Assembly: GCA_039819065.1 (NCBI GenBank)
Contig: JBCBSS010000011.1
Coordinates: forward strand, 21,866-85,865
Direction: 5' to 3'
Origin: JBCBSS01 sp039819065
GTDB lineage: Bacteria; Bacteroidota; Bacteroidia; Cytophagales; Cyclobacteriaceae
Length of the DNA stretch: 64,000 nt
Part shown: positions 43,870-52,477 of the stretch, piece by piece
Numbering within the stretch: position 1 is the first letter of the stretch
Layout of the letters: the number at the start of each line of letters is the position of its first letter
Made by a program: the position numbers and the translations under genes
Notes under the pieces: model-generated
What the model saw: only the letters and a program-made list of their open reading frames with translations
What the model was told of the DNA's origin: nothing
The model's database searches: none

Positions 43870-45456
43870 CTATTGGCCTTGTTTCCTGAAAGCAGTTATT
43901 GTTTGGTAAATAAGTATTCCAATGAAAATACGGGAAATTGAATCTATCAATATCGCATATCCGTTTGGTTTTGCAATCATGAAATCTGTTTTGTGAATAG
44001 GCAGTGTAAATTCAAAATACTTACCAAGGAAAAAAGGAATTTGGTCTGTATCGAATACTGGTAAATGTTGTTTAAGGGAAATCACATAAAGAACAAATAA
44101 TACCAAGGCAACCGCCATTGTTAACGCTGAGGATTGCAACCAATTTCGTCCATAGTCGTTCGTTTGTTTGTTCAACCAAAGAACAGACCGAACTACCCAC
44201 TTGACTTTCCTTTGTTTGAAATAAAGCCGCTTACATTCTAAAAAGCTCGCGTGATATTCGTTTGACATTCTCTGATTTCCTTGCTTTTGCATTGCAAGGC
44301 TTAACTGATTATAGAGTCCAGCCAGCTTTGAGTAGTCTAAATTATTGAAGTCAATTACTGGCTTTTGTTTGTCATAAAATGCAGACACGGATTTGTTTGG
44401 AATACTTTTTATATGATAACCATGGGTCGTGATGTCTGAAACATCAGAATTATAAATTATTATATTATCAAAACCATCAAAGTCTACATTGAGAAAGGTT
44501 GTATCGTTAAGAACGGAGTCTATTATTAAAAATGCTGATCTTCTTCGTTCCACAGGCAAGCAAGAAAAATTTCGAAAGATTAAATTGCCGCGATTTACCA
44601 GCCCTTCAACGATCAATTTATTGGTCTTTACGTCCTCTATTGAAAAAGTAGACCCACTAACAATCCTATCGTAAACCCGCAACTTTTCTAAGTCTATAAC
44701 TTTCCGAATGTAACATTCAAAGATCAATTGAGCTGAAATATGGATTTCTTTCGCAATCAGCTTATGCGTTCCAAAAGATTCTGGCCCTAACCAAAGTTTA
44801 TTAATACTAGCTGCTAGTCGTATGGAATCAAACCGTCCATCAACTATGTTAAAAGACTTAATAATGTTTTCGTTATTAGAATAATAACTTGAACCAGCGC
44901 CAATATTTTTTATTGATGAGTTTCTGATCGAAACTGTATCTATACTAGTTTCTTGAATTGTAAACGAACCTGAATCAGATATCCAGAATAATTCGACATA
45001 AGGAACATTTGAAAAATGTAGGCCGAGTATGTTTTCAATAATAGCTCGAGTTACGTAAAATCCTTTTTGAACATTGCACCTAAAGATATTTAGACTTGAT
45101 AATTTGCAAGCATTTACGGATATCCATTGAACCGAAATGTTATCAAAGCCAGTTGACACACCAATTGTCAAAGAAGCCTCAAATATGCAGTTACTAAAAG
45201 ACAATCCAGATATTAAATGATTCCTAAAACTTATTGCTGTTTTGAATATACAGTGTTGGAATCTTACAGTTATGTCTAATGGTTCATGATGATCAGTTTC
45301 AATATTTTTTTCAAAATAAGCATGATTAATAGTAACTACTTCATCGTTATAGGTCACTCCGAGGTCTTCGTAATTATGCGGCCTTTCTCCCTTGAGTATT
45401 TGGAACAATAGGTCAATTGAAAATGGCCTAAGCTTAGCTCTATCTATATTGTACAT
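43870..45456 (-). CDS. Pentapeptide-repeat-like protein with C-terminal membrane domain
   Basis: About 528 residues from the ATG at 45454-45456 (a TTG two codons upstream is possible). Residues 60-340 are an irregular right-handed beta-helix (repeated F/S/N-containing short strands). A linker follows with the segment MQKQGNQRMSNEYHASFLECKR, then two or more membrane segments near 435-455 and 490-525. This arrangement is known from uncharacterised membrane-anchored pentapeptide proteins. The gene is AT-rich compared with its neighbours, which suggests transfer. Confidence 0.7.
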   Translation of the reverse strand: MYNIDRAKLRPFSIDLLFQILKGERPHNYEDLGVTYNDEVVTINHAYFEKNIETDHHEPLDITVRFQHCIFKTAISFRNHLISGLSFSNCIFEASLTIGVSTGFDNISVQWISVNACKLSSLNIFRCNVQKGFYVTRAIIENILGLHFSNVPYVELFWISDSGSFTIQETSIDTVSIRNSSIKNIGAGSSYYSNNENIIKSFNIVDGRFDSIRLAASINKLWLGPESFGTHKLIAKEIHISAQLIFECYIRKVIDLEKLRVYDRIVSGSTFSIEDVKTNKLIVEGLVNRGNLIFRNFSCLPVERRRSAFLIIDSVLNDTTFLNVDFDGFDNIIIYNSDVSDITTHGYHIKSIPNKSVSAFYDKQKPVIDFNNLDYSKLAGLYNQLSLAMQKQGNQRMSNEYHASFLECKRLYFKQRKVKWVVRSVLWLNKQTNDYGRNWLQSSALTMAVALVLFVLYVISLKQHLPVFDTDQIPFFLGKYFEFTLPIHKTDFMIAKPNGYAILIDSISRIFIGILIYQTITAFRKQGQ

Positions 45457-45621
45457 TAGCAAATATTCGTTTTAGCTAATCCGGTGATTAGGCGGTTTCT
45501 GAGTGCTTCAAAGCAATTGATTTAGAAGCTGTTAAAGCAATATAATTTTTTTGATAAGTATTAGGAAGTAATAGGTTGTTTTAGACCTAAACGTAACAGA
45601 ATACTCAATTTCATTATTCGC

Positions 45622-46170
45622 ATGTTTCGTATATCTTTATTAGGATCATCAATAAACCCGGAGCAATTGAAAAAGCTACTTTTGATACTTCCGTTGATAT
45701 CTTCGGTACTCTTTTCGAATAATACCTTAGCACAAAAAGCTTTTAAAAAGCAAAAGAAGTACTTTCCACAAGAGCTCATTAAGCGAAAGTTCTACCTGGG
45801 AATGACCAAGAATGAGTTTATGAAAAAATTTCCTGAAGCAGAATTCAGTGTGGGAAGAGAGGACAATTTTCGTCAATTGTATGTACATCGAAATATATCG
45901 GATCGGATTGCAGCCGCGGTATTTTATATCGACAATGAAGGTGAATATCCCGTGTATGAAGTGGTATTGAATATCAGCGATAGCCACAATAGTAGTAAGA
46001 TGGGTGAGACCATACTTGGGCCACCTAACTACCAAGGGGAATGGCGTTTCAGTCCATCCGATACCGGCTTGGATTTCCAAATAGCGGCCTGGATTTTTAA
46101 GAACAAGCTAATTATCGCCAGTAATTATCCCGGCTCTGAATGGGAGGAGGGATTCCCCGACCCTGAATAA
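45622..46170 (+). CDS. Hypothetical exported protein
   Basis: A 182-residue protein with a signal peptide (about 17-38; cleavage after LAQ). The rest is an alpha/beta domain (KFYLGMTKNEFMKKFPEAEF resembles the repeating unit of small SmpA/OmlA-like domains). No function assigned. Confidence 0.62.
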   Translation: MFRISLLGSSINPEQLKKLLLILPLISSVLFSNNTLAQKAFKKQKKYFPQELIKRKFYLGMTKNEFMKKFPEAEFSVGREDNFRQLYVHRNISDRIAAAVFYIDNEGEYPVYEVVLNISDSHNSSKMGETILGPPNYQGEWRFSPSDTGLDFQIAAWIFKNKLIIASNYPGSEWEEGFPDPE

Positions 46171-46197
46171 TAATGCTAGATTAAAAATCATCAGATC

Positions 46198-46905
46198 ATG
46201 ACAAGCCAAGAAGTACTCTCCGAACTCGAAGGTTATGGCCACGAAGGCACCAAAAATATCTTTTTAAAGCACGGCGCTCGAGAGCCTTTCTTCGGTGTCA
46301 AAGTGCAGGACTTGAAAAAGATCCAAAAGAAGGTGAAAAAAGACCATGACCTGGCCATGGAGCTCTACGCCACTGGTAATTCCGATGCCATGTATCTGGC
46401 GGGCATGATTGCGGATGAGACGAAAATATCCAAAGCAGAATTGAACCTATGGGCAGACCAGGCCTATTGGTACATGATTAGCGAGTATACTGTGCCTTGG
46501 ATCGCTTCAGAAAGCCCTTATGGGCATGATTTGGCTTTAGAATGGATAGAATCGAAGGAAGAAAGGTTTGCTGCGGCTGGCTGGGCTACGTTATCATATC
46601 TTGCTGCACTCTTGCCGGATGACCAACTTGATCAGCAACGCTATAGCACACTGTTGGATCGCGTGGGACATACCATTCATGAAGCACAAAACAGGGTACG
46701 CTATACCATGAATGGTTTCGTAATTGGTGTTGGCTGTCACATCGAGCCATTGTCCAAGAAAGCCTCTGAAATAGCCGCTAAAATTGGAAAGGTAAGTGTT
46801 GATATGGGTGGAACGGCTTGCAAAGTACCATTAGCTACTGACTATATCAAAAAGGTAGCTGATAGGGGCACTGTTGGTAAAAAGCGTAAAACGGCCAGAT
46901 GCTGA
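46198..46905 (+). CDS. DNA alkylation repair (AlkD-like) protein
   Basis: A 235-residue all-helical HEAT-like protein with the AlkD-family pattern (REPFFGVKVQDLKKIQKK near the start, WADQAYWYMISEY in the middle). AlkD excises bulky or alkylated purines. Key catalytic Trp/Asp positions are plausible but not assigned, so the enzyme activity is a family-level inference. Confidence 0.82.
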   Translation: MTSQEVLSELEGYGHEGTKNIFLKHGAREPFFGVKVQDLKKIQKKVKKDHDLAMELYATGNSDAMYLAGMIADETKISKAELNLWADQAYWYMISEYTVPWIASESPYGHDLALEWIESKEERFAAAGWATLSYLAALLPDDQLDQQRYSTLLDRVGHTIHEAQNRVRYTMNGFVIGVGCHIEPLSKKASEIAAKIGKVSVDMGGTACKVPLATDYIKKVADRGTVGKKRKTARC

Positions 46906-46960
46906 TTCATAGCTTTCAGGTGCTTGGGACACGCCAATCAACTGAACAAGTCAAAGCGAA

Positions 46961-48070
46961 CTAGGTCAATTTAAGTGCAATCTCGCTGAAGGCATGTAAT
47001 ACCGCCTCTATTTCCGAATCCTTCGTCCAATGTCCTACGCTCAATCGCACAGTGCCTAATTCAGCAGTACCAATGGCTTCATGTGCCATAGGGGCACATT
47101 GAAATCCGGAACCAGTTTTAATCTGATAATCATTCCAAAGCAAATCGCCTAGTTGACCTGCTCCCATACCATCAACATTAACAGCCACTGCTCCGGTTGA
47201 AGCATCTGCATCGTTTTTACCGTATATTATTACCCCAGGAATGGCGGCGAGGCCTCTTCTTAACGCTGATGAGAATTTCTTTCTTTTGGCTATCCAATCA
47301 CTCCAACCTTGCTTATTCAGCCATGCTATGCCAGCCGACATACCAGCCAAAGCAATCATGTTAACCGAACCGGCATCACAGTAAGTAGGGAATATGGCGG
47401 GTTTTCCAGATCCCGGTGTGATTTCACAAGCAGCACTTGGGCAAATCATCGAAACCGATTCGGTGATGTACAAGCCGCCTATCCCTTGTGGCCCCAGTGG
47501 TCCTTTATGACCAGCAAACACGAAAAGGTCTGGTTGAAGGGATGATATATCGATAGGGACAATACCCGATGTTTGGGCTCCATCCAGCAAGCATAATGCG
47601 CCATATTGATGAGCTAGCTTTACAATCTCAGCATAAGGCAGTAATTCTCCCGTAACGTTAGTGGCCATGGAAACAGCCACCATACGTGCCCCTTTTTGCA
47701 ATTCTTGTTCCAGCACCTGCATGTCTATCGGCCCGTCCGACGCGCGGGGAATGACCACTCCTTCCACGCCTTGCTCTCGTTGAAGCTTATGAAACCAGCG
47801 TGAAAGCGCATGATGTTCCATATGGCTAATGATGAGTCTGTCACCTTGTTCCCAAGGAAAATCACTGAAGGCAATACTAAGTGCAGCTGTACAACTGGTG
47901 GTGAACAAAAGCCGTTCTTTCGGAAGGTTGAAGAAGTTGGCCACAGTGTGTAAACACTGTTCGTACAGCTCAGACCAGCGCTCAGGAGATAGCTCGGTAA
48001 AGTCGTTCATAGCTAGCGCTACCTCATCCGGTTTTGGCCATGTAGTGCCTGCGTTGTTTAAATAGATCAT
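46961..48070 (-). CDS. Class V aminotransferase (cysteine-desulfurase-like)
   Basis: A 369-residue PLP enzyme. PLP-contact residues are visible: D163 (LLDGAQ), H188 and K189 (FAGHKGPLG), and a Cys at C325 in SGFQCAPMAH, the position of the SufS-type persulfide cysteine. Families of this kind liberate sulfur from cysteine or cleave selenocysteine. The gene is isolated, not with a SUF operon, so a housekeeping SufS role is not shown. Confidence 0.85.
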   Translation of the reverse strand: MIYLNNAGTTWPKPDEVALAMNDFTELSPERWSELYEQCLHTVANFFNLPKERLLFTTSCTAALSIAFSDFPWEQGDRLIISHMEHHALSRWFHKLQREQGVEGVVIPRASDGPIDMQVLEQELQKGARMVAVSMATNVTGELLPYAEIVKLAHQYGALCLLDGAQTSGIVPIDISSLQPDLFVFAGHKGPLGPQGIGGLYITESVSMICPSAACEITPGSGKPAIFPTYCDAGSVNMIALAGMSAGIAWLNKQGWSDWIAKRKKFSSALRRGLAAIPGVIIYGKNDADASTGAVAVNVDGMGAGQLGDLLWNDYQIKTGSGFQCAPMAHEAIGTAELGTVRLSVGHWTKDSEIEAVLHAFSEIALKLT

Positions 48071-48224
48071 CGATCCTGCTTACGATATAAATGAAAGCCA
48101 GAAGATAGTGTTTTGAAACAATGAAAACAATGGTGAAATAAAGCATGCTAAAAGCAACCTCATTGTCGATTGCTGCATTTATAGGTCATACTCAGCAAAT
48201 CGCATTCTACCTATTCCTAACCAA

Positions 48225-49070
48225 ATGATAAGACTGTTTTTATTGTTCACACTGTTAGTGTTTTCTCAAACCAAACTCATGGCACAAACCGTTATTCGAG
48301 GAAGTGTCAATGATATAAAAACTAACCAAGAACTGTCTTTTGTGAACATCGGAGTAAAAGGTAAATCGCTTGGTTCGGTTTCACGGGAAGATGGCTCTTT
48401 CTCAATTAAAATAACCCCTCACTTAAAAAACGACACACTTACGTTCTCCTATGTTGGGTACGAACCCCAATCATGGCCGATCAATAAATTAATCAGGAAA
48501 GAAAGTATACAAATTCTTTTATCCCCTAAATCATTAGAATTGGAAGAGCTAGTGATATCAGGTGGTAAAGGGAAGCAACATCGGCTGGGGAGAAAATCAC
48601 AAGTTCCTTTCATTTGGGGTTGGGCTGAATCTGATTCCTCAGCATTTGATGTATTGGAAGTAGCTAAGCCATTCCGATTGAAAAACCGGTCAATGCATAT
48701 AGAATCGGTGAACATTTTCTTGAAAGAGGTGAGTACTACACACGCAACGTTCAGAGTGAAATTCTATAAATACTCGGAAAATAAACCTGACCGGTTATTG
48801 TTTGAGAAAAACATAATCAAAAGTACCGCTATCGAGAATGGATGGTTATCAATAGATTTAACTGACTATGATATTTACCTATCAGAGGATTTTGTAGTGA
48901 GTATTGAGTTTTTTCCAAGTGATATAGATAACAAGCATATTTCATTCTGGTATGGCGGTCAATTTGGTGGTAGGGCTTTCAAAAGAATACATAGTCTCGA
49001 CAATTGGAAGGTCACCAAAGGATTGACTTATGCGCTATATATTGATGGGGTGAGCTACAAAAATAATTAA
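48225..49070 (+). CDS. Exported protein with carboxypeptidase regulatory-like domain
   Basis: A 281-residue protein with a signal peptide (about 1-21) and a CarboxypepD_reg-like Ig fold at 23-110 (VIRGSVNDIKTNQELSFVNIGV, DGSFSIKI, LTFSYVGYE). The C-terminal half (about 140-280) is an unassigned beta-rich domain. Such proteins are probably at the outer membrane; no TonB-dependent receptor domain is present. Confidence 0.78.
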   Translation: MIRLFLLFTLLVFSQTKLMAQTVIRGSVNDIKTNQELSFVNIGVKGKSLGSVSREDGSFSIKITPHLKNDTLTFSYVGYEPQSWPINKLIRKESIQILLSPKSLELEELVISGGKGKQHRLGRKSQVPFIWGWAESDSSAFDVLEVAKPFRLKNRSMHIESVNIFLKEVSTTHATFRVKFYKYSENKPDRLLFEKNIIKSTAIENGWLSIDLTDYDIYLSEDFVVSIEFFPSDIDNKHISFWYGGQFGGRAFKRIHSLDNWKVTKGLTYALYIDGVSYKNN

Positions 49071-49100
49071 GCAGTAGGCTTCGGCCTACTACTTAATTTT
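49071..49100. terminator. Bidirectional hairpin terminator
   Basis: AGTAGGC-TTCG-GCCTACT (49073-49090) is a 7-bp stem with a stable TTCG loop, followed by TTAATTTT. It lies between the convergent stops of the carboxypeptidase-like and MATE genes and can serve both. Confidence 0.75.
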
Positions 49101-49112
49101 GACATTACTCTG

Positions 49113-50525
49113 TTAAACCTGTACTGTTTTCCACCTACCTCTGCGGAAAATGATAATACTGATCGCCGCAAGCACAGTATCCATAATGGCGATAGCAATG
49201 AATATACCTTTTGGACCCATGTCAAGGGTAACACCCATCCAATAAGTAAGTGGTATACCCAATAACCAGAGGCTCACAAAGTTGATCCAAGTCGGTGTTC
49301 CAGTATCACCCGCACCATTAAAGGCTTGGCTGATCACCATACCATAGGCGAAAGCTATATATCCAAAACTAATGTACCGAAGGCCCATGGCGCCGTACTT
49401 CACCACTTCTGCATCCGGGGAAAAGAACATAACAAAGTACTCTGCCCATGCAATGAATACAACTGCTATGATGGCCAGAAATACCATATTGAGAAAGGCA
49501 CACTTCCAAACAGATTCTTCTGCTCTTTCTGGTTGTTTAGCCCCGAGATTCTGCCCAACTAAAGTGGCTGCGGCATTGCTCATACCCCATGATGGTAAAA
49601 TAGTGAACATGATAATCCTAAATGCCACTTGATACCCAGCTAATACACCACTACCGAATATGGCACTGATCCTGATGATGAACAACCAGCTCATGGTACC
49701 AATTACATACTGTCCAATGCCTCCTAGTGAAACCATGATCAGTTTCCCCATTAAAACTAAGTTTGGCTTGAGGTGGGACAATTTGAGTCGAATAACAGAC
49801 TTGGCACTGCTCAACGCATACAGTTGATACAATACACCCGTTCCTCGGCCTATGGTTGTGGCTATTGCTGCTCCTTCTACACCAAAAGCTGGAATTGGAC
49901 CTAAACCAAAAATGAAGATAGGGTCTAGAATCATATTCAGAATATTGGCAATCCAAAGAGAGTGCATTGCGATCGATGCATCACCAGCACCTCTAAACAC
50001 GGCGTTAATTAGGAATATCAACATGATGGTGGCGTTTCCGCCTAGCATAATCGCGGTGTATCGATATCCCTCGGAAATCAATTCGCTTTCTGCACCCATC
50101 AGTCGCAGAATATCTTGTGCAAAAAAGACACCTGCCAAAGAAAAAACCAGAGAAATCGCTACGGAAAGAATGATAGCTTGACCAGCGGCATGTGAGGCCT
50201 CTTCAGGCTTTTCCTCACCGATACGGCGTGCTACCATCGCTGTAGCAGACATACTAAGCCCTATCGCTATGGCAAATACCAACATGATTATAGATTCGGT
50301 TAACGCCACTGTTGCCACAGCGTTGACACTCACCTTTCCTACAAAGTAGATATCCACGATCGCAAAAAGTGATTCCATGATCATTTCTAAAACCATGGGG
50401 ACGGATAGCATAAAAATGGCCCGGTTGATGCTACCGGAAGTGAAATTCTTTTCTGTCCCTTTTACAGCAATTAGAAAATTGCGCCAAAGGCTAGACAGCT
50501 TCGATTGAGTAGAATGCTGACTCAT
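49113..50525 (-). CDS. MATE-family efflux transporter
   Basis: About 470 residues from the ATG at 50523-50525 (an upstream extension is not supported). Twelve membrane segments in two MATE half-domains. Family features are visible, such as SINRAIFMLSVPMVLEMIMES at the first helix and the VARRIGEEKPEEA loop. MATE pumps expel cationic drugs or organic compounds by Na+ or H+ antiport. Confidence 0.88.
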   Translation of the reverse strand: MSQHSTQSKLSSLWRNFLIAVKGTEKNFTSGSINRAIFMLSVPMVLEMIMESLFAIVDIYFVGKVSVNAVATVALTESIIMLVFAIAIGLSMSATAMVARRIGEEKPEEASHAAGQAIILSVAISLVFSLAGVFFAQDILRLMGAESELISEGYRYTAIMLGGNATIMLIFLINAVFRGAGDASIAMHSLWIANILNMILDPIFIFGLGPIPAFGVEGAAIATTIGRGTGVLYQLYALSSAKSVIRLKLSHLKPNLVLMGKLIMVSLGGIGQYVIGTMSWLFIIRISAIFGSGVLAGYQVAFRIIMFTILPSWGMSNAAATLVGQNLGAKQPERAEESVWKCAFLNMVFLAIIAVVFIAWAEYFVMFFSPDAEVVKYGAMGLRYISFGYIAFAYGMVISQAFNGAGDTGTPTWINFVSLWLLGIPLTYWMGVTLDMGPKGIFIAIAIMDTVLAAISIIIFRRGRWKTVQV

Positions 50526-50740
50526 TACTAAGAAATTAATAAGATGTGAAAAACGTAAAAAGAAAAAAGGGTTGCCGAGCGTATCAGCAATCAAAAATGA
50601 GTGACCCGGCCTTAATTCTGATTAAGAGCGGATCTTGGATGCGGTTATCTTTGCAGGAATTACCATGATTGTAAGTTTATGTGCTAGGCGCACAGATTCG
50701 AAGATCGTAATAGGACTTACGGAATCCAAAGATTTTAAGT

Positions 50741-51367
50741 TTATTTTTTTTCGATATTTCCTAAAAAAACTTCCCAAACGTTTTCAACATCACCCCCAAA
50801 GTCCTTTGGCACCTTTCGTAGAATGATCTGAGTATCAAGATGATAAGTCTGGTTGAAGGGTTCGTTTTGATGAGTTCCTGCCAGTCGTAATTTATAGGAT
50901 ATGACACCTTGATACAATTGATCTCCAGCTTCTATAAGTTGTTGTGTTACTTCAAATTCGCTCACTTCTGTTTCCGTGACCCGTAGCTGTTCACTATTGT
51001 ATACGCTTGAAATGAACGCTTTATGCTGCCCTGATTTGACGTCTTCACTCAGATCCAACAGTATCATGTTTTTCTGACTACCATCAAACATATCGGCCGC
51101 TTGCTGGCTAACATAATTCTTGAATGTACTGTCATAATTAGGGTCAGATAGCAAAGCAAGGTAATTGGCAAAATCTTCCAACTTCTCTTTAGCGCGCTCA
51201 CTAAACACAAATACTTCAGATACCGCTAAGGATTGTGATAGAAAATCTGCATCGGCTGAAGCCCGTTCGCTACTGACATTGCTTCCAGACATGGAACATG
51301 ATATTGCTGTCAAAACTGAAAGAACAGCGAACACATTGTTCAAGAAAAGATGAGTCCTAATTTTCAT
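50741..51367 (-). CDS. Hypothetical lipoprotein
   Basis: About 208 residues from the ATG at 51365-51367 (GTG two codons upstream is possible). Lipobox LTAISC (Cys near residue 24). A mostly soluble, partly helical mature protein without recognised family. It overlaps the downstream end of the next gene by 11 nt, so it is co-transcribed with it. Confidence 0.62.
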   Translation of the reverse strand: MKIRTHLFLNNVFAVLSVLTAISCSMSGSNVSSERASADADFLSQSLAVSEVFVFSERAKEKLEDFANYLALLSDPNYDSTFKNYVSQQAADMFDGSQKNMILLDLSEDVKSGQHKAFISSVYNSEQLRVTETEVSEFEVTQQLIEAGDQLYQGVISYKLRLAGTHQNEPFNQTYHLDTQIILRKVPKDFGGDVENVWEVFLGNIEKK

Positions 51368-52307
51368 TTTCACCTCCTTTCATTTGAATGAATCTCATCC
51401 GCACTATCTTACCCCTGCGATATTCCACATTGATTATCTTGATATTCTTGAGACTCTTAAGCGGAATTGTCAGTTTGTTGATGAATTCCTGCTTGTTATA
51501 GATCTCCATCCCTCGCTGCAGATCTTTGTAGACTTGATATACCCTGGCGTCATCCGCAATCATTTCATCAAGCTGTTCTCTTCGCTTTAACCAATCATCC
51601 ACTTTGGCATTAGAGAAATAGTGGATCATCAGTGCGTAATCATCCTTCTTTAGCCTTATTTTTTCTTTATAGTTGTTCTTTTCAATGGCCCTTACAACGG
51701 TGTCACCTTTATAATAGGGTGCGCTCACTATAAACTTGATCAGGGACTTATCTGCCTCATGAGAAAAACACCCTCCGTCATCGCATTTCAATGACACCGG
51801 AGATTCGTTTTCGATGAGATACGCTATCGCAATGTCCCCACCCGGAATAGTTTCTCCGGTATCCCAGTCCACAAAACAAAACTCAAAAGACCTGCTCTTA
51901 TTGAGACTGAGAATGGTAGCAGATATGGCGATTATACCAAGCGATATGGCAATGATTTTTATGCGCTTGCTCAATCCACTTTTGGTGTTGCTCTTTTTAT
52001 CTACCAGGCCTTTCTCTCCATGGACTGCTTGCCTGAAGTCTTCCCAGTCCTGATAACCACAATACCTGGATAGCATGTTGAGCATATCCAAACGTGGGAT
52101 CTTATCCTGCTCACTTTTGAGGTGCGTATAAAACCATTTCTCACTCACCCGGCCTTGCACTTGGTCAGCCAGATCCTCCTGAAAGTTCACAATCTCCTGA
52201 CCCTTCCAGTTTTCTATCGGAGCCTGAGTTTGAGGGTAGCTTTTGCGAAAAGTGGTGGCTACCTCAAGCTTAAGTCTGCGGAAATATGTCAGGTCGTCTA
52301 TGTTCAT
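51357..52307 (-). CDS. Membrane protein with HTH-like N-terminal domain
   Basis: A 316-residue protein. The first 95 residues (VNFQEDLADQVQGRVSEKWFYTH, DKIPRLDMLNMLSRYCGY) resemble a small DNA-binding domain found at the N-terminus of Bacteroidota membrane proteins. One membrane segment (about 118-137) follows, then a periplasmic or extracellular part (140-316). The topology is that of a membrane-bound sensor/regulator. It is divergent from the VWA operon, with a 39-bp palindrome between them. Confidence 0.7.
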   Translation of the reverse strand: MNIDDLTYFRRLKLEVATTFRKSYPQTQAPIENWKGQEIVNFQEDLADQVQGRVSEKWFYTHLKSEQDKIPRLDMLNMLSRYCGYQDWEDFRQAVHGEKGLVDKKSNTKSGLSKRIKIIAISLGIIAISATILSLNKSRSFEFCFVDWDTGETIPGGDIAIAYLIENESPVSLKCDDGGCFSHEADKSLIKFIVSAPYYKGDTVVRAIEKNNYKEKIRLKKDDYALMIHYFSNAKVDDWLKRREQLDEMIADDARVYQVYKDLQRGMEIYNKQEFINKLTIPLKSLKNIKIINVEYRRGKIVRMRFIQMKGGENEN

Positions 52308-52348
52308 TGCAAGGTCATCAAAAAAGGATTTTAATGACGAAAACTAGA

Positions 52349-52387
52349 TTGTAAAGCTACTGTAAATCTTTTACAAAGGCTTTACAA
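52349..52387. promoter_or_regulatory. 39-bp nested palindrome between divergent genes (candidate operator)
   Basis: Outer arms TTGTAAAGC (52349-52357) and GCTTTACAA (52379-52387) and inner arms TGTAAA and TTTACA (52361-52366, 52370-52375) share one symmetry centre at 52368. The site is 41 nt upstream of the HTH-like membrane protein and 90 nt upstream of the VWA gene. Its left arm includes a TAGCTTTA-like -7 element on the minus strand. A dimer-of-dimers DNA-binding site is the simplest reading. Confidence 0.6.
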
Positions 52388-52477
52388 GCGTTTCTCTGCA
52401 AAATTTTTCGACCCCTCTCTAGCTTCGAAAACAGGTCAGGCAAATGATCTGAAATTCATTCACCAAACAAAAAAGAA

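Noticed and set aside
52349..52387. Nested palindrome considered as a terminator
   Set aside because: It lies between divergent starts rather than after a gene, and lacks a following T run.
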